This document shows positions 28,830 to 37,540 of a stretch of DNA of 64,000 nucleotides, piece by piece. This DNA comes from Sphingopyxis sp. H053 (GTDB lineage Bacteria; Pseudomonadota; Alphaproteobacteria; Sphingomonadales; Sphingomonadaceae). Positions within the stretch are counted from its first letter, which is position 1; each line of letters opens with the position of its first letter. Below the pieces are notes generated by a model that was not told the origin of the DNA, did not search any database, and saw only the letters and a list, made by a program, of their open reading frames with translations. Both the position numbers and the translations under genes were made by a program. The DNA lies in assembly GCF_001468225.1 (NCBI RefSeq), contig NZ_LNRU01000008.1, positions 151,114 to 215,113 on the forward strand, read 5' to 3'.

Positions 28830-29327
28830 ATGGCCGCCAGCGAGACTGAAGTGGAAGCCGCCCTGCGGCGGATCTTCCCGATCTACGAGCATGCCGGCCT
28901 GACCGTGGAATCGGTGCGTGACGGCATCTATCGGGTGCGCATCCCGCTGAACCGCGAGAATGGCAACCACCTGAACACCGTCCATGCAGCTTTGCAATGG
29001 GCCGCGGCCGAGGTTCTGGGCGGTCTGGTGGTCATGGCCGTTTTCGGCCTGGAGCAACTGGACAAAATGTACGGTGCCGTCCAGTCGGTCTCGATCGATT
29101 TCCAGCGCCCGGCCCGGTCGGCGATCGTCGCCGAAGCCCTGTTCGACGAGCGCGAGGCCCGGCGGATCGAACAGATGATGGGGGACGGACAGGATGCGAC
29201 GTTTCACCTTCACGCCGTCGTTCGGGACGAAGGCGGTGCAACAGTGGCGGTGACCGAAGCCGTCTATGTCGTGCGCCCCCTGCGCCCTGCCAAAGCGGAC
29301 GTGCGGCTGGGCCGTGCCGGAATGTAG
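28830..29327 (+). CDS. Hotdog-fold thioesterase-like protein
   Basis: About 165 aa, starting at the ATG at 28830 with AGGAG (28819-28823) 6 nt upstream; an ATG overlapping the previous stop (28797, ATGA) would add 11 residues. NENGNHLNTVHAALQWAAAE-like text (RENGNHLNTVHAALQWAAAE) resembles PaaI/YiiD-type (DUF4442) hotdog proteins. Possibly hydrolyses acyl-CoA dead-end products. Embedded in the beta-oxidation operon; activity unproven. Confidence 0.75.
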   Translation: MAASETEVEAALRRIFPIYEHAGLTVESVRDGIYRVRIPLNRENGNHLNTVHAALQWAAAEVLGGLVVMAVFGLEQLDKMYGAVQSVSIDFQRPARSAIVAEALFDEREARRIEQMMGDGQDATFHLHAVVRDEGGATVAVTEAVYVVRPLRPAKADVRLGRAGM

Positions 29328-29379
29328 CGACCGGTTGGAATGACGGACCGCCATAAGAGCGGCTGTGGAGAGGAATTAT

Positions 29380-30930
29380 ATGTACCTGACTCAAGGCGTT
29401 CACCGATCGGTTCAGATCAACGGCAGTGGCACTGCGACATCGTTCCAGGGCCGCAAAAGAAACTGGTGTGAATTTGGCGACCGCGTCGCCCGGCTTGCCG
29501 GGGCGCTCCGTGCACTGGGCGTGGGGCCGGGCGACCGGGTGTCGATGCTGGCGCATAATTCGGATCGCTATGTCGAACATTATTATGCGCTGTTCTGGAT
29601 CGGCGCCGTCGCGGTCCCGGTGAACACGCGCTGGAGCATGGCGGAAATCCTCTATTCGCTCGACGACTCGACGCCGTCGGTACTGCTGTTCGACGACAGC
29701 TTCACCGATCAGGCGGCGGCGTTGCGCGATGAGGCTGCGTCGCTGCGCCATCTTATTTACGCTGGCGAAGGAATATCTCCCGACTGGGCGCAGGACTATG
29801 AGCGGCTGATCGCCGAGGCCGCCCCGATCGAGGACCTGCGGCACGGCGGCGAGGCGCTGGCGGCGATCATGTATACCGGCGGGACGACGGGGTTCCCCAA
29901 GGGTGTCATGCTGAGCCACGCGGGGCTTGTCTCTAGCGTGCAATCGATGGGCGCGATCACGCGACCCGGTCGTCACTCCATCACCTTACATGCCCCCCCG
30001 CTCTTTCATATGGCGGCGGCAGCCATGATGTTCTCCACCACATTTTTCGGCGGGTCCCATTCGATCATCCCCGGCTTTGTTCCTGCCCTCGTCTGCGATG
30101 CGATCGCGGCCGACCGGATCACCGATATCCTGCTGGTTCCGACGATGGTGAAAATGCTGCTCGATCATTGCGACGAGCATGGCGGCGACCTGTCGTCGAT
30201 CCGGACGCTTGTCTATGGCGCCGCGCCGATGCCCGAACCGATTTTGCGCCGCGCCATCGCGGCGTTGCCCGATGCGCAGCTTTTTCACGGCTATGGCCAG
30301 ACCGAGCTGTCGCCGGGAGCGACGGTCCTCTCTCCCGAATATCAACGGCTGGACGGCGACATGTCCAAACTCGGCTCGGTCGGCCATGCGCTCCCCGGGA
30401 TCGATGTGAAAGTCGCCGCGGACGACGGCAGCGAACTGGCGCGCGGCGAGGTCGGCCAAGTCTGGGTTCGCGGCCCCAATATCATGATGGGATATTGGAA
30501 CAAACCCGAGGTCACTGCCGCGACCATCATCGACCATTGGGTGCTGACCGGCGACGCCGGCTATATGGATGCCGACGGCTTCCTGTTCATCGTCGACCGG
30601 GTCAAGGACATGATCATCTCGGGCGGCGAAAATGTCTTTTCCGCCGAGGTCGAGAATGCGGTGCTAAAACATCCCGCCGTTGCGGATTGCGCGGTGATTG
30701 CCGTGCCCGACGATCAATGGGGCGAGCGCGTGCATGCGATCATCGTCCCGCGCGCGGGGGAATCCCTAACCCTCGATATGTTGATCGCGCACTGCAAGAC
30801 GCTGATCGCCGGCTATAAATGCCCGCGCTCATGCGAGGTTCGCGAACAACCGCTACCGCTTTCGGCGGCGGGCAAGGTGCTGAAAACCGAATTGCGCGCG
30901 CCCTACTGGACGAAACAGGACGCGGCCTGA
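29380..30930 (+). CDS. AMP-forming acyl-CoA synthetase
   Basis: 516 aa ANL-superfamily ligase. The ATG at 29380 lies 6 nt after GGAGAGGAA; a GTG at 29365 is inside that ribosome site. Motifs: P-loop MYTGGTTGFPKGVM, FHGYGQTELSPG, GYWNKPEVT region, TGDAGYMDADG, VDRVKDMIISGGENVF, and C-terminal catalytic Lys in PLSAAGKVLKTELR. It activates a carboxylic acid as CoA thioester, the entry step of this operon's beta-oxidation. Steroid or branched-chain acid substrate inferred from context. Confidence 0.92.
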   Translation: MYLTQGVHRSVQINGSGTATSFQGRKRNWCEFGDRVARLAGALRALGVGPGDRVSMLAHNSDRYVEHYYALFWIGAVAVPVNTRWSMAEILYSLDDSTPSVLLFDDSFTDQAAALRDEAASLRHLIYAGEGISPDWAQDYERLIAEAAPIEDLRHGGEALAAIMYTGGTTGFPKGVMLSHAGLVSSVQSMGAITRPGRHSITLHAPPLFHMAAAAMMFSTTFFGGSHSIIPGFVPALVCDAIAADRITDILLVPTMVKMLLDHCDEHGGDLSSIRTLVYGAAPMPEPILRRAIAALPDAQLFHGYGQTELSPGATVLSPEYQRLDGDMSKLGSVGHALPGIDVKVAADDGSELARGEVGQVWVRGPNIMMGYWNKPEVTAATIIDHWVLTGDAGYMDADGFLFIVDRVKDMIISGGENVFSAEVENAVLKHPAVADCAVIAVPDDQWGERVHAIIVPRAGESLTLDMLIAHCKTLIAGYKCPRSCEVREQPLPLSAAGKVLKTELRAPYWTKQDAA

Positions 30931-30961
30931 GCCACCCCCATGCCGAAAGCGAAATGCAACT

Positions 30962-31741
30962 ATGTCTGATGCCATTCTGTACGCGCTCGACGGCGACGTC
31001 GCGACGATCACATTCAATCGCCCCGACCGGTTGAATGCCCTGACGTTCGATATGATCGACGATTTGTCGGCCATACTCGATCGGGTGGTGGAAGAAGGCG
31101 CGCGTTGCCTGCTGCTCACGGGCAACGGGCGCGGGTTTTCGACCGGCGCCGACCTTCAGGAGATGGATCTGGATGCGTTCGCCCGCGACATAGGCCAAAT
31201 GTTCGTCGAGCAGCTCAATCCCGCCTTCGAGAAGCTCGCAAACCTCCCCATTCCCATCGTTACCGCGGTGAACGGGCCGGCGGCGGGCGCGGGGTGTTCG
31301 CTTGCCCTGTACGGGGATTTCGTCGTCGCGGCCCGCTCTGCCTATTTCTACCAGTCGTTCGCCAATATCGGACTCGTGCCCGATGCCGGGGCGACCTGGA
31401 TCATTCCAAGGCTGATCGGCCTCCAGCGCGCTGGCAGAATGCTGTTGCTCGGCGAAAAGATCAGTGCCGACCAGGCCTGCGACTGGGGCATGATCCATGC
31501 CTGTGTCGACGATGAAGAACTTGCCGGAACCGCCCGCACGCTGGCGGATCGGCTCGCCAAGGGTGCGACAACGTCGTACCGGCTTATCCGGCACGGCATG
31601 CGCGCCGCGCTGAATCAGAGCTTTTCCGAGACGCTCGCGATGGAGGGACTCGACCAACACGCCGCTGCCCAGACCAGGGACTTCCGGGAAGGCGTGACGT
31701 CTTTTCGCGAACGTCGCTCGCCGAATTTCTGCGGCGCATGA
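30962..31741 (+). CDS. Enoyl-CoA hydratase/isomerase (crotonase), PaaG-like
   Basis: 259 aa crotonase. Oxyanion-hole segments GRGFSTGADLQEMD and NGPAAGAGCSLALYGDFVVA are present. The second catalytic position reads Asp in NIGLVPDAGATWIIPRL, as in PaaG-type isomerases, and not the Glu of classical hydratases. As the operon already has a hydratase-2 domain, this protein may be a delta-3/delta-2-enoyl-CoA isomerase or have another auxiliary role. Start ATG follows the ligase by 31 bp. Confidence 0.88.
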   Translation: MSDAILYALDGDVATITFNRPDRLNALTFDMIDDLSAILDRVVEEGARCLLLTGNGRGFSTGADLQEMDLDAFARDIGQMFVEQLNPAFEKLANLPIPIVTAVNGPAAGAGCSLALYGDFVVAARSAYFYQSFANIGLVPDAGATWIIPRLIGLQRAGRMLLLGEKISADQACDWGMIHACVDDEELAGTARTLADRLAKGATTSYRLIRHGMRAALNQSFSETLAMEGLDQHAAAQTRDFREGVTSFRERRSPNFCGA

Positions 31742-31765
31742 GATTGCCGCGATCCAATGTCGCGA

Positions 31766-31806
31766 TATGACTGTCAGGAATAACTCAGTAGCAGTTTGAA
31801 TTGGAC
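31766..31806 (+). promoter_or_regulatory. Composite LysR-type site, copy B (TonB-dependent receptor)
   Basis: TATGA-CTGTCAG-GAATA (31766-31782), 14 bp, then TGAATTGGAC (31797-31806), 65 bp before the receptor start codon. T and A of T-N11-A are kept; the left arm is the weakest of the four copies. Its own promoter separates receptor expression from the preceding operon. Confidence 0.72.
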
Positions 31807-31871
31807 GCCTTGCACCCGGCGCACGACACTCAACCTCGAAAAACAAAATATTGAGGGAGAGGATATTGCTC

Positions 31872-34028
31872 ATGAGGAAATATTGGCTGCTGGCGAGCGC
31901 ATCGCTATTGTGTCCTGGGACTGCATTCGCGCAAACCGGAACCGATCCGGCCCCGCAAGGATCGACCAGCGCGCTCGCCGACGAGATCATCGTGACCGCC
32001 ACCAAGAAAGGCTATGGCGAGAATGTCCAGGATGTGCCGATCGCGGTGACCGCCTATGGCGAGGCGCAGCTCGACGCCAAGTTTGTCCAGAATCTGCAAA
32101 GCCTGAGCTATGATGTTCCCAACGTCCAGCTCGAAGATGTTGGCTCGACGCCCGGCTATGCGAATTTTTCGATCCGCGGGCTTGGCATCAACAGTTCGAT
32201 CCCGTCGATCGACCCGACGGTCGGCGTCTTCATCGATGGCGTCTATCTCGGCATCAACGCCGGCGTCCTGTTCGACAATTTCGACCTCGAGGGACTGGAA
32301 GTGCTGCGCGGCCCGCAAGGTCTGCTCTTCGGCCGCAATGTCACCGGCGGCGCGGTCGTCGTCCGCACGTCGCGGCCGAGCTTCGATCTTGAATTCCGGG
32401 GCAAAGCCTCGGTCGAGACCGGCCTCAAAAAGACCGTTAGTGGCGTCGTGACGGGGCCGATTGTCGACGATGTCGTGGCAGCAAAACTCGCGGTCTATTA
32501 CAGCGACGACGATGGCTGGTTCCGCAATCGTTTCGACGGCAAGAGCTTTGGCAAGGCGAAGGATCTGATTATCCGCCCCGCCCTATCGATCCGGGGCGGC
32601 GAGGATTTCCGCATGGATATTCGCTATGAGCATGGCGAAACCAAGGGCGACGGCCCAGCAGGCCAAAATCATGGACTGTTCCGCCGCGACAGCTTCGACT
32701 TCTCGGTCAACAATCGCGGTTTTTACGACAACAAATGGGATCAGGCGAGCGCCGAGACCAATGTCGACGTCCGCTTCGGCGAGGGCGTCATCACTAATAT
32801 CGCGGGTTATCGGCGCTATCGGTCCTCCGCGTCATCCGACATCGATGCCACGCCCCTGTCGCTCTTCCATGCCGACATCGAGATCGCTCAAAGCCAGCTC
32901 AGCGACGAACTGCGCTATGCCGGAAAATTCGGTGATGTCGATGTCACGACGGGCCTCTATTATTTCACGCAGGATATTCGCTATGGCGAGCGCCGTACCC
33001 TCCTCGGAGGTCGGCAGATCGTCTCAGGCGGCGGCGCCCAGGATCAGACGACCTGGGGCGTGTTCGCTTCGGCGGACTGGCATCTGAGCGAGACGCTGAC
33101 GCTGAACCTCGGTGGTCGCTACACCTGGGAGCGCAAGACCGTGCAAGTGTCGACGCTCCGGCCCAATGGCTGCAATCTCGATACGATCATCTGCACGACC
33201 AACTTCGCCGACAGCGACAAATGGAAGGGCTTCACCCCCAAGATCGGCCTGCAATGGCAACCCGGCGACGATACGCAGGTCTATGGCGTCTACACCCGCG
33301 GCTTTCGCAGCGGCGGCTATAATCTGCGCAACACCGATCCGAACGTACCGCCGGGGCCGTTCGACCAGGAAGTGCAGGACAGTTTCGAACTTGGCGTGAA
33401 GCAGCAGTTCGGTCGCAACCGGATCAATGTTGCGGGCTTCTACAACCGGATCAAGGATCTGCAGCGCGAGATCGTCCTGCCGGGGCCGCTCGGCGCAAGC
33501 CAGGTGATCCGCAACACCGCCGATGCGACGATCAAGGGGATCGAGGCCGAGGGGCTGTTCTTCATTCTCCCGAACCTCGCGCTGTCGGGCCAGGTCGGTT
33601 ATGTCGACGGCCAATACCGCAATGTCCAGTTTGACCTCAGCGGCGATGGCGTGATCAACGGCGTCGATCGCAGACTCAAACTGCCTCGCCTGTCACCCTG
33701 GACCTATGGCGCCGGCCTGACCTACGACCAGCGCCTCGGTTCTCTGGGTACGGCGACCGCGCGGGTAAGCTACAACCATCGTGACAAGGCAGCCTTCACC
33801 GATAATAATCAAGGTTTCCTCCAGGGTGCGGACATGCTCGATGCGAGCCTGACGCTCGCGACAGCGGACAACCACTGGAAATTCTCCATCTATGGCCGCA
33901 ACCTGCTGAACGAGGCCACGATTGGAAGCGATGTACAGCTCCCGGCGGCCTTTGGCGGGGTTGGCGCCAGCTTCTCGCCACTCAACAAGGGGCGCGTGAT
34001 CGGTGGCGAGGTGGCGGTCAGCTTCTGA
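31872..34028 (+). CDS. TonB-dependent outer-membrane receptor
   Basis: 718 aa. The ATG at 31872 follows GAGAGGA and gives a signal peptide MRKYWLLASASLLCPGTAFA. Next come a TonB-box-like DEIIVTATKK, a plug domain (SFSIRGLG-like NFSIRGLGINSS, GLEVLRGPQGLLFGRN) and a beta-barrel ending in Phe (GEVAVSF). It should import a large or poorly diffusing substrate across the outer membrane using TonB energy. Flanked by acyl-CoA catabolic genes and sharing their regulatory element, it probably takes up the compound degraded by this locus (steroid acid, isoprenoid acid or similar). Confidence 0.93.
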   Translation: MRKYWLLASASLLCPGTAFAQTGTDPAPQGSTSALADEIIVTATKKGYGENVQDVPIAVTAYGEAQLDAKFVQNLQSLSYDVPNVQLEDVGSTPGYANFSIRGLGINSSIPSIDPTVGVFIDGVYLGINAGVLFDNFDLEGLEVLRGPQGLLFGRNVTGGAVVVRTSRPSFDLEFRGKASVETGLKKTVSGVVTGPIVDDVVAAKLAVYYSDDDGWFRNRFDGKSFGKAKDLIIRPALSIRGGEDFRMDIRYEHGETKGDGPAGQNHGLFRRDSFDFSVNNRGFYDNKWDQASAETNVDVRFGEGVITNIAGYRRYRSSASSDIDATPLSLFHADIEIAQSQLSDELRYAGKFGDVDVTTGLYYFTQDIRYGERRTLLGGRQIVSGGGAQDQTTWGVFASADWHLSETLTLNLGGRYTWERKTVQVSTLRPNGCNLDTIICTTNFADSDKWKGFTPKIGLQWQPGDDTQVYGVYTRGFRSGGYNLRNTDPNVPPGPFDQEVQDSFELGVKQQFGRNRINVAGFYNRIKDLQREIVLPGPLGASQVIRNTADATIKGIEAEGLFFILPNLALSGQVGYVDGQYRNVQFDLSGDGVINGVDRRLKLPRLSPWTYGAGLTYDQRLGSLGTATARVSYNHRDKAAFTDNNQGFLQGADMLDASLTLATADNHWKFSIYGRNLLNEATIGSDVQLPAAFGGVGASFSPLNKGRVIGGEVAVSF

Positions 34029-34038
34029 CGCACCGAAA

Positions 34039-34086
34039 CGAGGCGCGGCCGATCTCCTCCTCTCTCCGGCCGCGCCTCGTTTTTTT
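34039..34086 (+). terminator. Rho-independent terminator after the TonB-dependent receptor
   Basis: Perfect 13-bp stem, CGAGGCGCGGCCG (34039-34051) against CGGCCGCGCCTCG (34067-34079), with a 15-nt loop and seven T (34080-34086). It starts 10 bp past the receptor stop and its T-run meets the stop codon of the convergent CoA-transferase gene; only three T follow on the other strand. Confidence 0.92.
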
Positions 34087-35227
34087 AGCCGCCAATGATA
34101 CCCCGCGCCTTCAGGTCGGCGATGTGCGCGACGTCATAGCCCACCGAGGAGAGCACTTCTGCGCTATCCTCGCCCGCTGCGCGCGACATCCGGGGCTTTT
34201 CGGTCACAGTCCGGGTGTAGCGCGGTGCCGGAGCGGGCTGGATTTTGCCGTCGACACAAAGGAAGGTGCCGCGTTGCTGATTATGTGGATGCAGCGGCGC
34301 CTCGGACAGCGACAACACCGGCGCGAAACAGGCATCGGAACCCTCGAGCAGGGCGCACCACTCTTGCCGGGTCCGCATCCGGAACAGTTGGTCAAGGCTG
34401 GCCCCCATCTCCGGCCATGTCCTGGCGTCGAAATGATTGGACGGCAGGTCCGTCGCTTCGACCAACCGAAGCAGTTCCCGGTAAAATTGCGGCTCGACCG
34501 GACCGATGGCAATGAACTTGCCGTCCGCGGTTTCATAGCTGTCGTAAAACGGAGCCCCCGTATCAAGCAGATTGGCGCCGCGCTCATCCCGCCAGTGACC
34601 ATTTCCATAGAAGGACCAGATCATGCTCGCCAGCACCGCGGCGCCATCGACCATCGCACAGTCGATTGCCTGACCCTGGCCGCTTTGGCGGGCATGAAGG
34701 ATCGCGCTCACCATTCCGAAAGCGAGCATCATCCCGCCGCCGCCGAAATCGCCGACGGCATTGGCGGGCGGTGTCGGCTTCTGGCCCGCGCGCCCATAGG
34801 TGTGCAGATTGCCCGAAAGCGCGATATAGTTGATGTCGTGCCCTGCAGTGTGTGCGTAGGGGCCCTCCTGCCCCCAGCCGGTCATCCGGCCGTAAACGAG
34901 GCGCGGATTGTCCTGCAACAGGACGTCCGGCCCAAGACCCAAGCGCTCCATCACCCCCGGACGAAACCCCTCGATCAGGCCGTCGGCCGTGCGACACAGA
35001 TCACGGATAATCGCGATGCCCTCGGGCGTTTTGAGATCAATCATGACCGACCGCCGCGAGCGCACCAATATGTCGTCGGCAACCCCGGGCGCGAAGCCCG
35101 GACCGTCGCCCGGCCGTTCGATACGGATCACCTCCGCGCCATGATCGGCGAGCATCATGCCGCAAAACGGCCCCGGCCCGATGCCGGCAATCTCGATAAT
35201 CCGCAGTCCAGCCAAAGGTCCGGCCAT
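34085..35227 (-). CDS. Alpha-methylacyl-CoA racemase (family III CoA-transferase fold)
   Basis: 380 aa. Catalytic residues of Mycobacterium MCR (His126, Asp156, Glu241) correspond to His130 (AGHDINYIALSG), Asp160 (VGDFGGGG) and Glu245 (GPVEPQF); both intervals (30 and 115 residues) are identical. The enzyme inverts the 2R/2S configuration of 2-methyl-branched acyl-CoA, needed before dehydrogenation of bile-acid, sterol or pristanoyl side chains. Family III CoA-transferase activity is the alternative. Convergent with the receptor, divergent from lysR, with the composite site between. Confidence 0.87.
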   Translation of the reverse strand: MAGPLAGLRIIEIAGIGPGPFCGMMLADHGAEVIRIERPGDGPGFAPGVADDILVRSRRSVMIDLKTPEGIAIIRDLCRTADGLIEGFRPGVMERLGLGPDVLLQDNPRLVYGRMTGWGQEGPYAHTAGHDINYIALSGNLHTYGRAGQKPTPPANAVGDFGGGGMMLAFGMVSAILHARQSGQGQAIDCAMVDGAAVLASMIWSFYGNGHWRDERGANLLDTGAPFYDSYETADGKFIAIGPVEPQFYRELLRLVEATDLPSNHFDARTWPEMGASLDQLFRMRTRQEWCALLEGSDACFAPVLSLSEAPLHPHNQQRGTFLCVDGKIQPAPAPRYTRTVTEKPRMSRAAGEDSAEVLSSVGYDVAHIADLKARGIIGG

Positions 35228-35277
35228 AAATCCTCTCCTCGTTGAAAAGGGAAAGATTGGCGGAACCGGCCTATTTG

Positions 35278-35318
35278 CTCTAATTCATTATCATCATCGA
35301 TCATGCCTGAGAGGAATG
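35278..35318 (-). promoter_or_regulatory. Composite LysR-type site, copy D (racemase/lysR divergent promoter)
   Basis: On the minus strand: CATTC-CTCTCAG-GCATG (35318-35302), 14 bp, then TGAATTAGAG (35287-35278), 50 bp before the racemase start. It has the same geometry as copies A-C, with two changes in the last element. The T-N11-A box lies over the ribosome site (AGAGGA) directly before the lysR start codon, suggesting negative autoregulation. Confidence 0.7.
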
Positions 35319-35320
35319 AT

Positions 35321-36214
35321 ATGTTCGATTCCCGATTGAAGCATGCCGTGGCGGTGGGAAAGCTCGGTTCCTTCTCGCGCGCGGCGGACGATGTCGGCGT
35401 CACCCAATCGGCGGTGACCAAGAGCGTCGCCGATCTTGAGCGGCAGCTTGGCTATCCCTTGTTTCACCGGACCTCGCGCGGCGCGCTGCTGACCGAAGAG
35501 GGGCGCGATTTCATCGACCGCGCCTCGCGTCTCCTGTCCGATGCCGCCGAACTGGTGGGCGACACCGAGCGAAGCGCCGACCCGTACAAGGGGCTTTTGC
35601 GCATCGGCATCTTCCCGGGCTCGCTCGAGTGGATGCTGACCGAGCCGCTCCTCGCACTGCTGCACCGTCGCCCCAGCATTCGCATCGAGATGGTGACGGG
35701 GTCCAGCGAACGGGGGGTCCAGCTCCTGACGCGCGGCGACATCGATGTGGCTTTCGGCATGCACGCGGCATTCGCCAACTGGGCCCAGTTCAAGTGCGAG
35801 AAGATGGGCGTGCTCGACGCCGTACCGTTTGTCCGCCGCGAGCATCCGATCCTTGCCATGGGCCCGGTGACGGTGGAGACGCTCACCCAGTTCGATTTCG
35901 TCGTCCCTTCGTCCTCCGAACCCTACACAACCGCGGTACGCCGGATGTATGAAGCAAGCGGGCAAGCCTTGGGTGACCGCCTGCATGTGATGGATTTTTT
36001 CCCGCTCATCGAGCGCGTCGTCGCCTCGTCGGATACCATCGGTTTCGTTGCCGTCGAATTTGCGAACAGCCGGCGATTCCGGGAACGGTTCGTGGCCCTG
36101 CGGGATACGAATTTTTTCGAAGGGCCGCCGCTATGCTGCGCGGTGCGGGCCCGCTGGCCCGCAAAGCCAGCGACCAGGGCAATGATCGCCCAAGTGCGCG
36201 AGAGGCTGGGCTAA
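35321..36214 (+). CDS. LysR-family transcriptional regulator
   Basis: 297 aa from the ATG at 35321, 5 nt after AGAGGA; an ATG at 35303 is possible but has no ribosome site. N-terminal wHTH (HAVAVGKLGSFSRAADDVGV, then TQSAVTKSVADLERQLGYPL) and a periplasmic-binding-like effector domain (LRIGIFPGSLEWMLTEPLL). It is the only regulator in the 25-37.5 kb locus and is the natural candidate to bind the four composite sites. Effector probably an acyl-CoA or the substrate; unknown. Confidence 0.92.
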   Translation: MFDSRLKHAVAVGKLGSFSRAADDVGVTQSAVTKSVADLERQLGYPLFHRTSRGALLTEEGRDFIDRASRLLSDAAELVGDTERSADPYKGLLRIGIFPGSLEWMLTEPLLALLHRRPSIRIEMVTGSSERGVQLLTRGDIDVAFGMHAAFANWAQFKCEKMGVLDAVPFVRREHPILAMGPVTVETLTQFDFVVPSSSEPYTTAVRRMYEASGQALGDRLHVMDFFPLIERVVASSDTIGFVAVEFANSRRFRERFVALRDTNFFEGPPLCCAVRARWPAKPATRAMIAQVRERLG

Positions 36215-36246
36215 GCTGCGTCCACTCCGGTCCCGATGTCGAGCAC

Positions 36247-36287
36247 TATTCCATAAACGAATAGTTCTCTACTATTTTGAATTGGAC
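36247..36287 (+). promoter_or_regulatory. Composite LysR-type site, copy C (SCP-x-type thiolase)
   Basis: TATTC-CATAAAC-GAATA (36247-36263), the most symmetric copy (CTATTC/GAATAG with N7), 14 bp, then TGAATTGGAC (36278-36287), 62 bp before the thiolase start codon. Confidence 0.75.
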
Positions 36288-36349
36288 CCAACGTCGGCGG
36301 GCATCCGATACGCCTCCACGGAACAATGAATCTGTCGGAGAGAAGAAAA

Positions 36350-37540
36350 ATGGCCAAATCTGAACGCGAAGTCCTTGTCGCCGGTGTGGGCATGGTCCCC
36401 TTCACCAAGCCGGGCGCCGGTCCCGCCTATGATGAGATGGGATCGCAAGCGATCCGCCTCGCGCTCGCCGACGGCGGCATCGACTATGCCGATGTGGAAC
36501 AGGCTTATGCCGGCTATGTCTATGGCGACAGCTGTTGCGGCCAGCGCGTCGTCTATCAGGTCGGGCTGACCGGCATTCCGGTGTTCAACGTCAACAATAA
36601 TTGCTCGACGGGTTCGACCGCGCTCTATCTGGCGCGGCAGGCGGTCGCGAGCGGCGCGGTGGATTGCGCCATCGCGGTCGGCTTCGAACAGATGACGCCG
36701 GGCGCGCTCGGTGCAACCTTTACCGACCGACCGAGCCCTTTTGTCGACTTCAACACCGCAACCGATGCGCTGGTCGATACCGAACTCCCCCTCGCGCTCA
36801 AATATTTCGGCGGAGCCGGGCTCTCGCACATGCAGAAATATGGCACGACGATGGAGGATTTCGCCAAGATCCGCGCCAAGGCGAGCCGCCATGCGGTGAA
36901 CAATCCGCTTTCGGTGTTCCGCAAGGAAATGAGCGAGGCCGATGTGCTCGGCGAACAGCTAATCTGGCCCGGCGTGATGACGCGCCCGATGGCCTGCCCG
37001 CCGACCTGCGGCGCCGCAGCCGCCATCCTCGTCTCGCCCGAATTTGCCAAACGCAACGGCCTCACGCCCGGCGTCCGCATTGCCGCACAGGCAATGGTTT
37101 CGGACCAGCCCTCGACCTTCGATGCCAACGACATGATGCAAGTTGTCGGCTACGACATGACCGGCCGGGCGGCGCGGCAGGTCTATGAGGCCGCCGGCGT
37201 CGGCCCCGAAGACATCCGCGTCGTCGAACTGCACGACTGCTTCGCGCATAACGAACTGATCACCTATGAAGGGCTCGGCCTTTGCCCCCAAGGCGGGGCG
37301 CAGAAATTCATCGCCGATGGCGACAACAGCTATGGCGGGCGCGTCGTCACCAATCCGTCAGGCGGGCTTTTGTCCAAGGGCCACCCGCTCGGCGCCACCG
37401 GCCTTGCTCAATGTTATGAATTGACCCATCAACTTCGCGGTACTGCCGACGCACGCCAGGTCGATGGTGTACGCCACGCACTTCAGCATAATCTCGGCCT
37501 TGGCGGAGCATGCGTTGTCACGCTGTACGAAAAGGTCTGA
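36350..37540 (+). CDS. SCP-x-type thiolase (lipid-transfer-protein-like)
   Basis: 396 aa beginning at the ATG at 36350 after GAGAAGAAAA. Nucleophile Cys85 in NVNNNCSTGSTALYLA, HDCFAHNEL, GHPLGATG and Cys388 in GLGGACVVTLYEKV identify the SCP-x/thiolase II group rather than classical FadA. Mammalian SCP-x cleaves 3-oxo-2-methylacyl-CoA, including the bile-acid side chain. The SCP2 domain that SCP-x carries is missing here but present on the MFE-2-like protein. Own promoter with the composite site. Confidence 0.9.
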   Translation: MAKSEREVLVAGVGMVPFTKPGAGPAYDEMGSQAIRLALADGGIDYADVEQAYAGYVYGDSCCGQRVVYQVGLTGIPVFNVNNNCSTGSTALYLARQAVASGAVDCAIAVGFEQMTPGALGATFTDRPSPFVDFNTATDALVDTELPLALKYFGGAGLSHMQKYGTTMEDFAKIRAKASRHAVNNPLSVFRKEMSEADVLGEQLIWPGVMTRPMACPPTCGAAAAILVSPEFAKRNGLTPGVRIAAQAMVSDQPSTFDANDMMQVVGYDMTGRAARQVYEAAGVGPEDIRVVELHDCFAHNELITYEGLGLCPQGGAQKFIADGDNSYGGRVVTNPSGGLLSKGHPLGATGLAQCYELTHQLRGTADARQVDGVRHALQHNLGLGGACVVTLYEKV

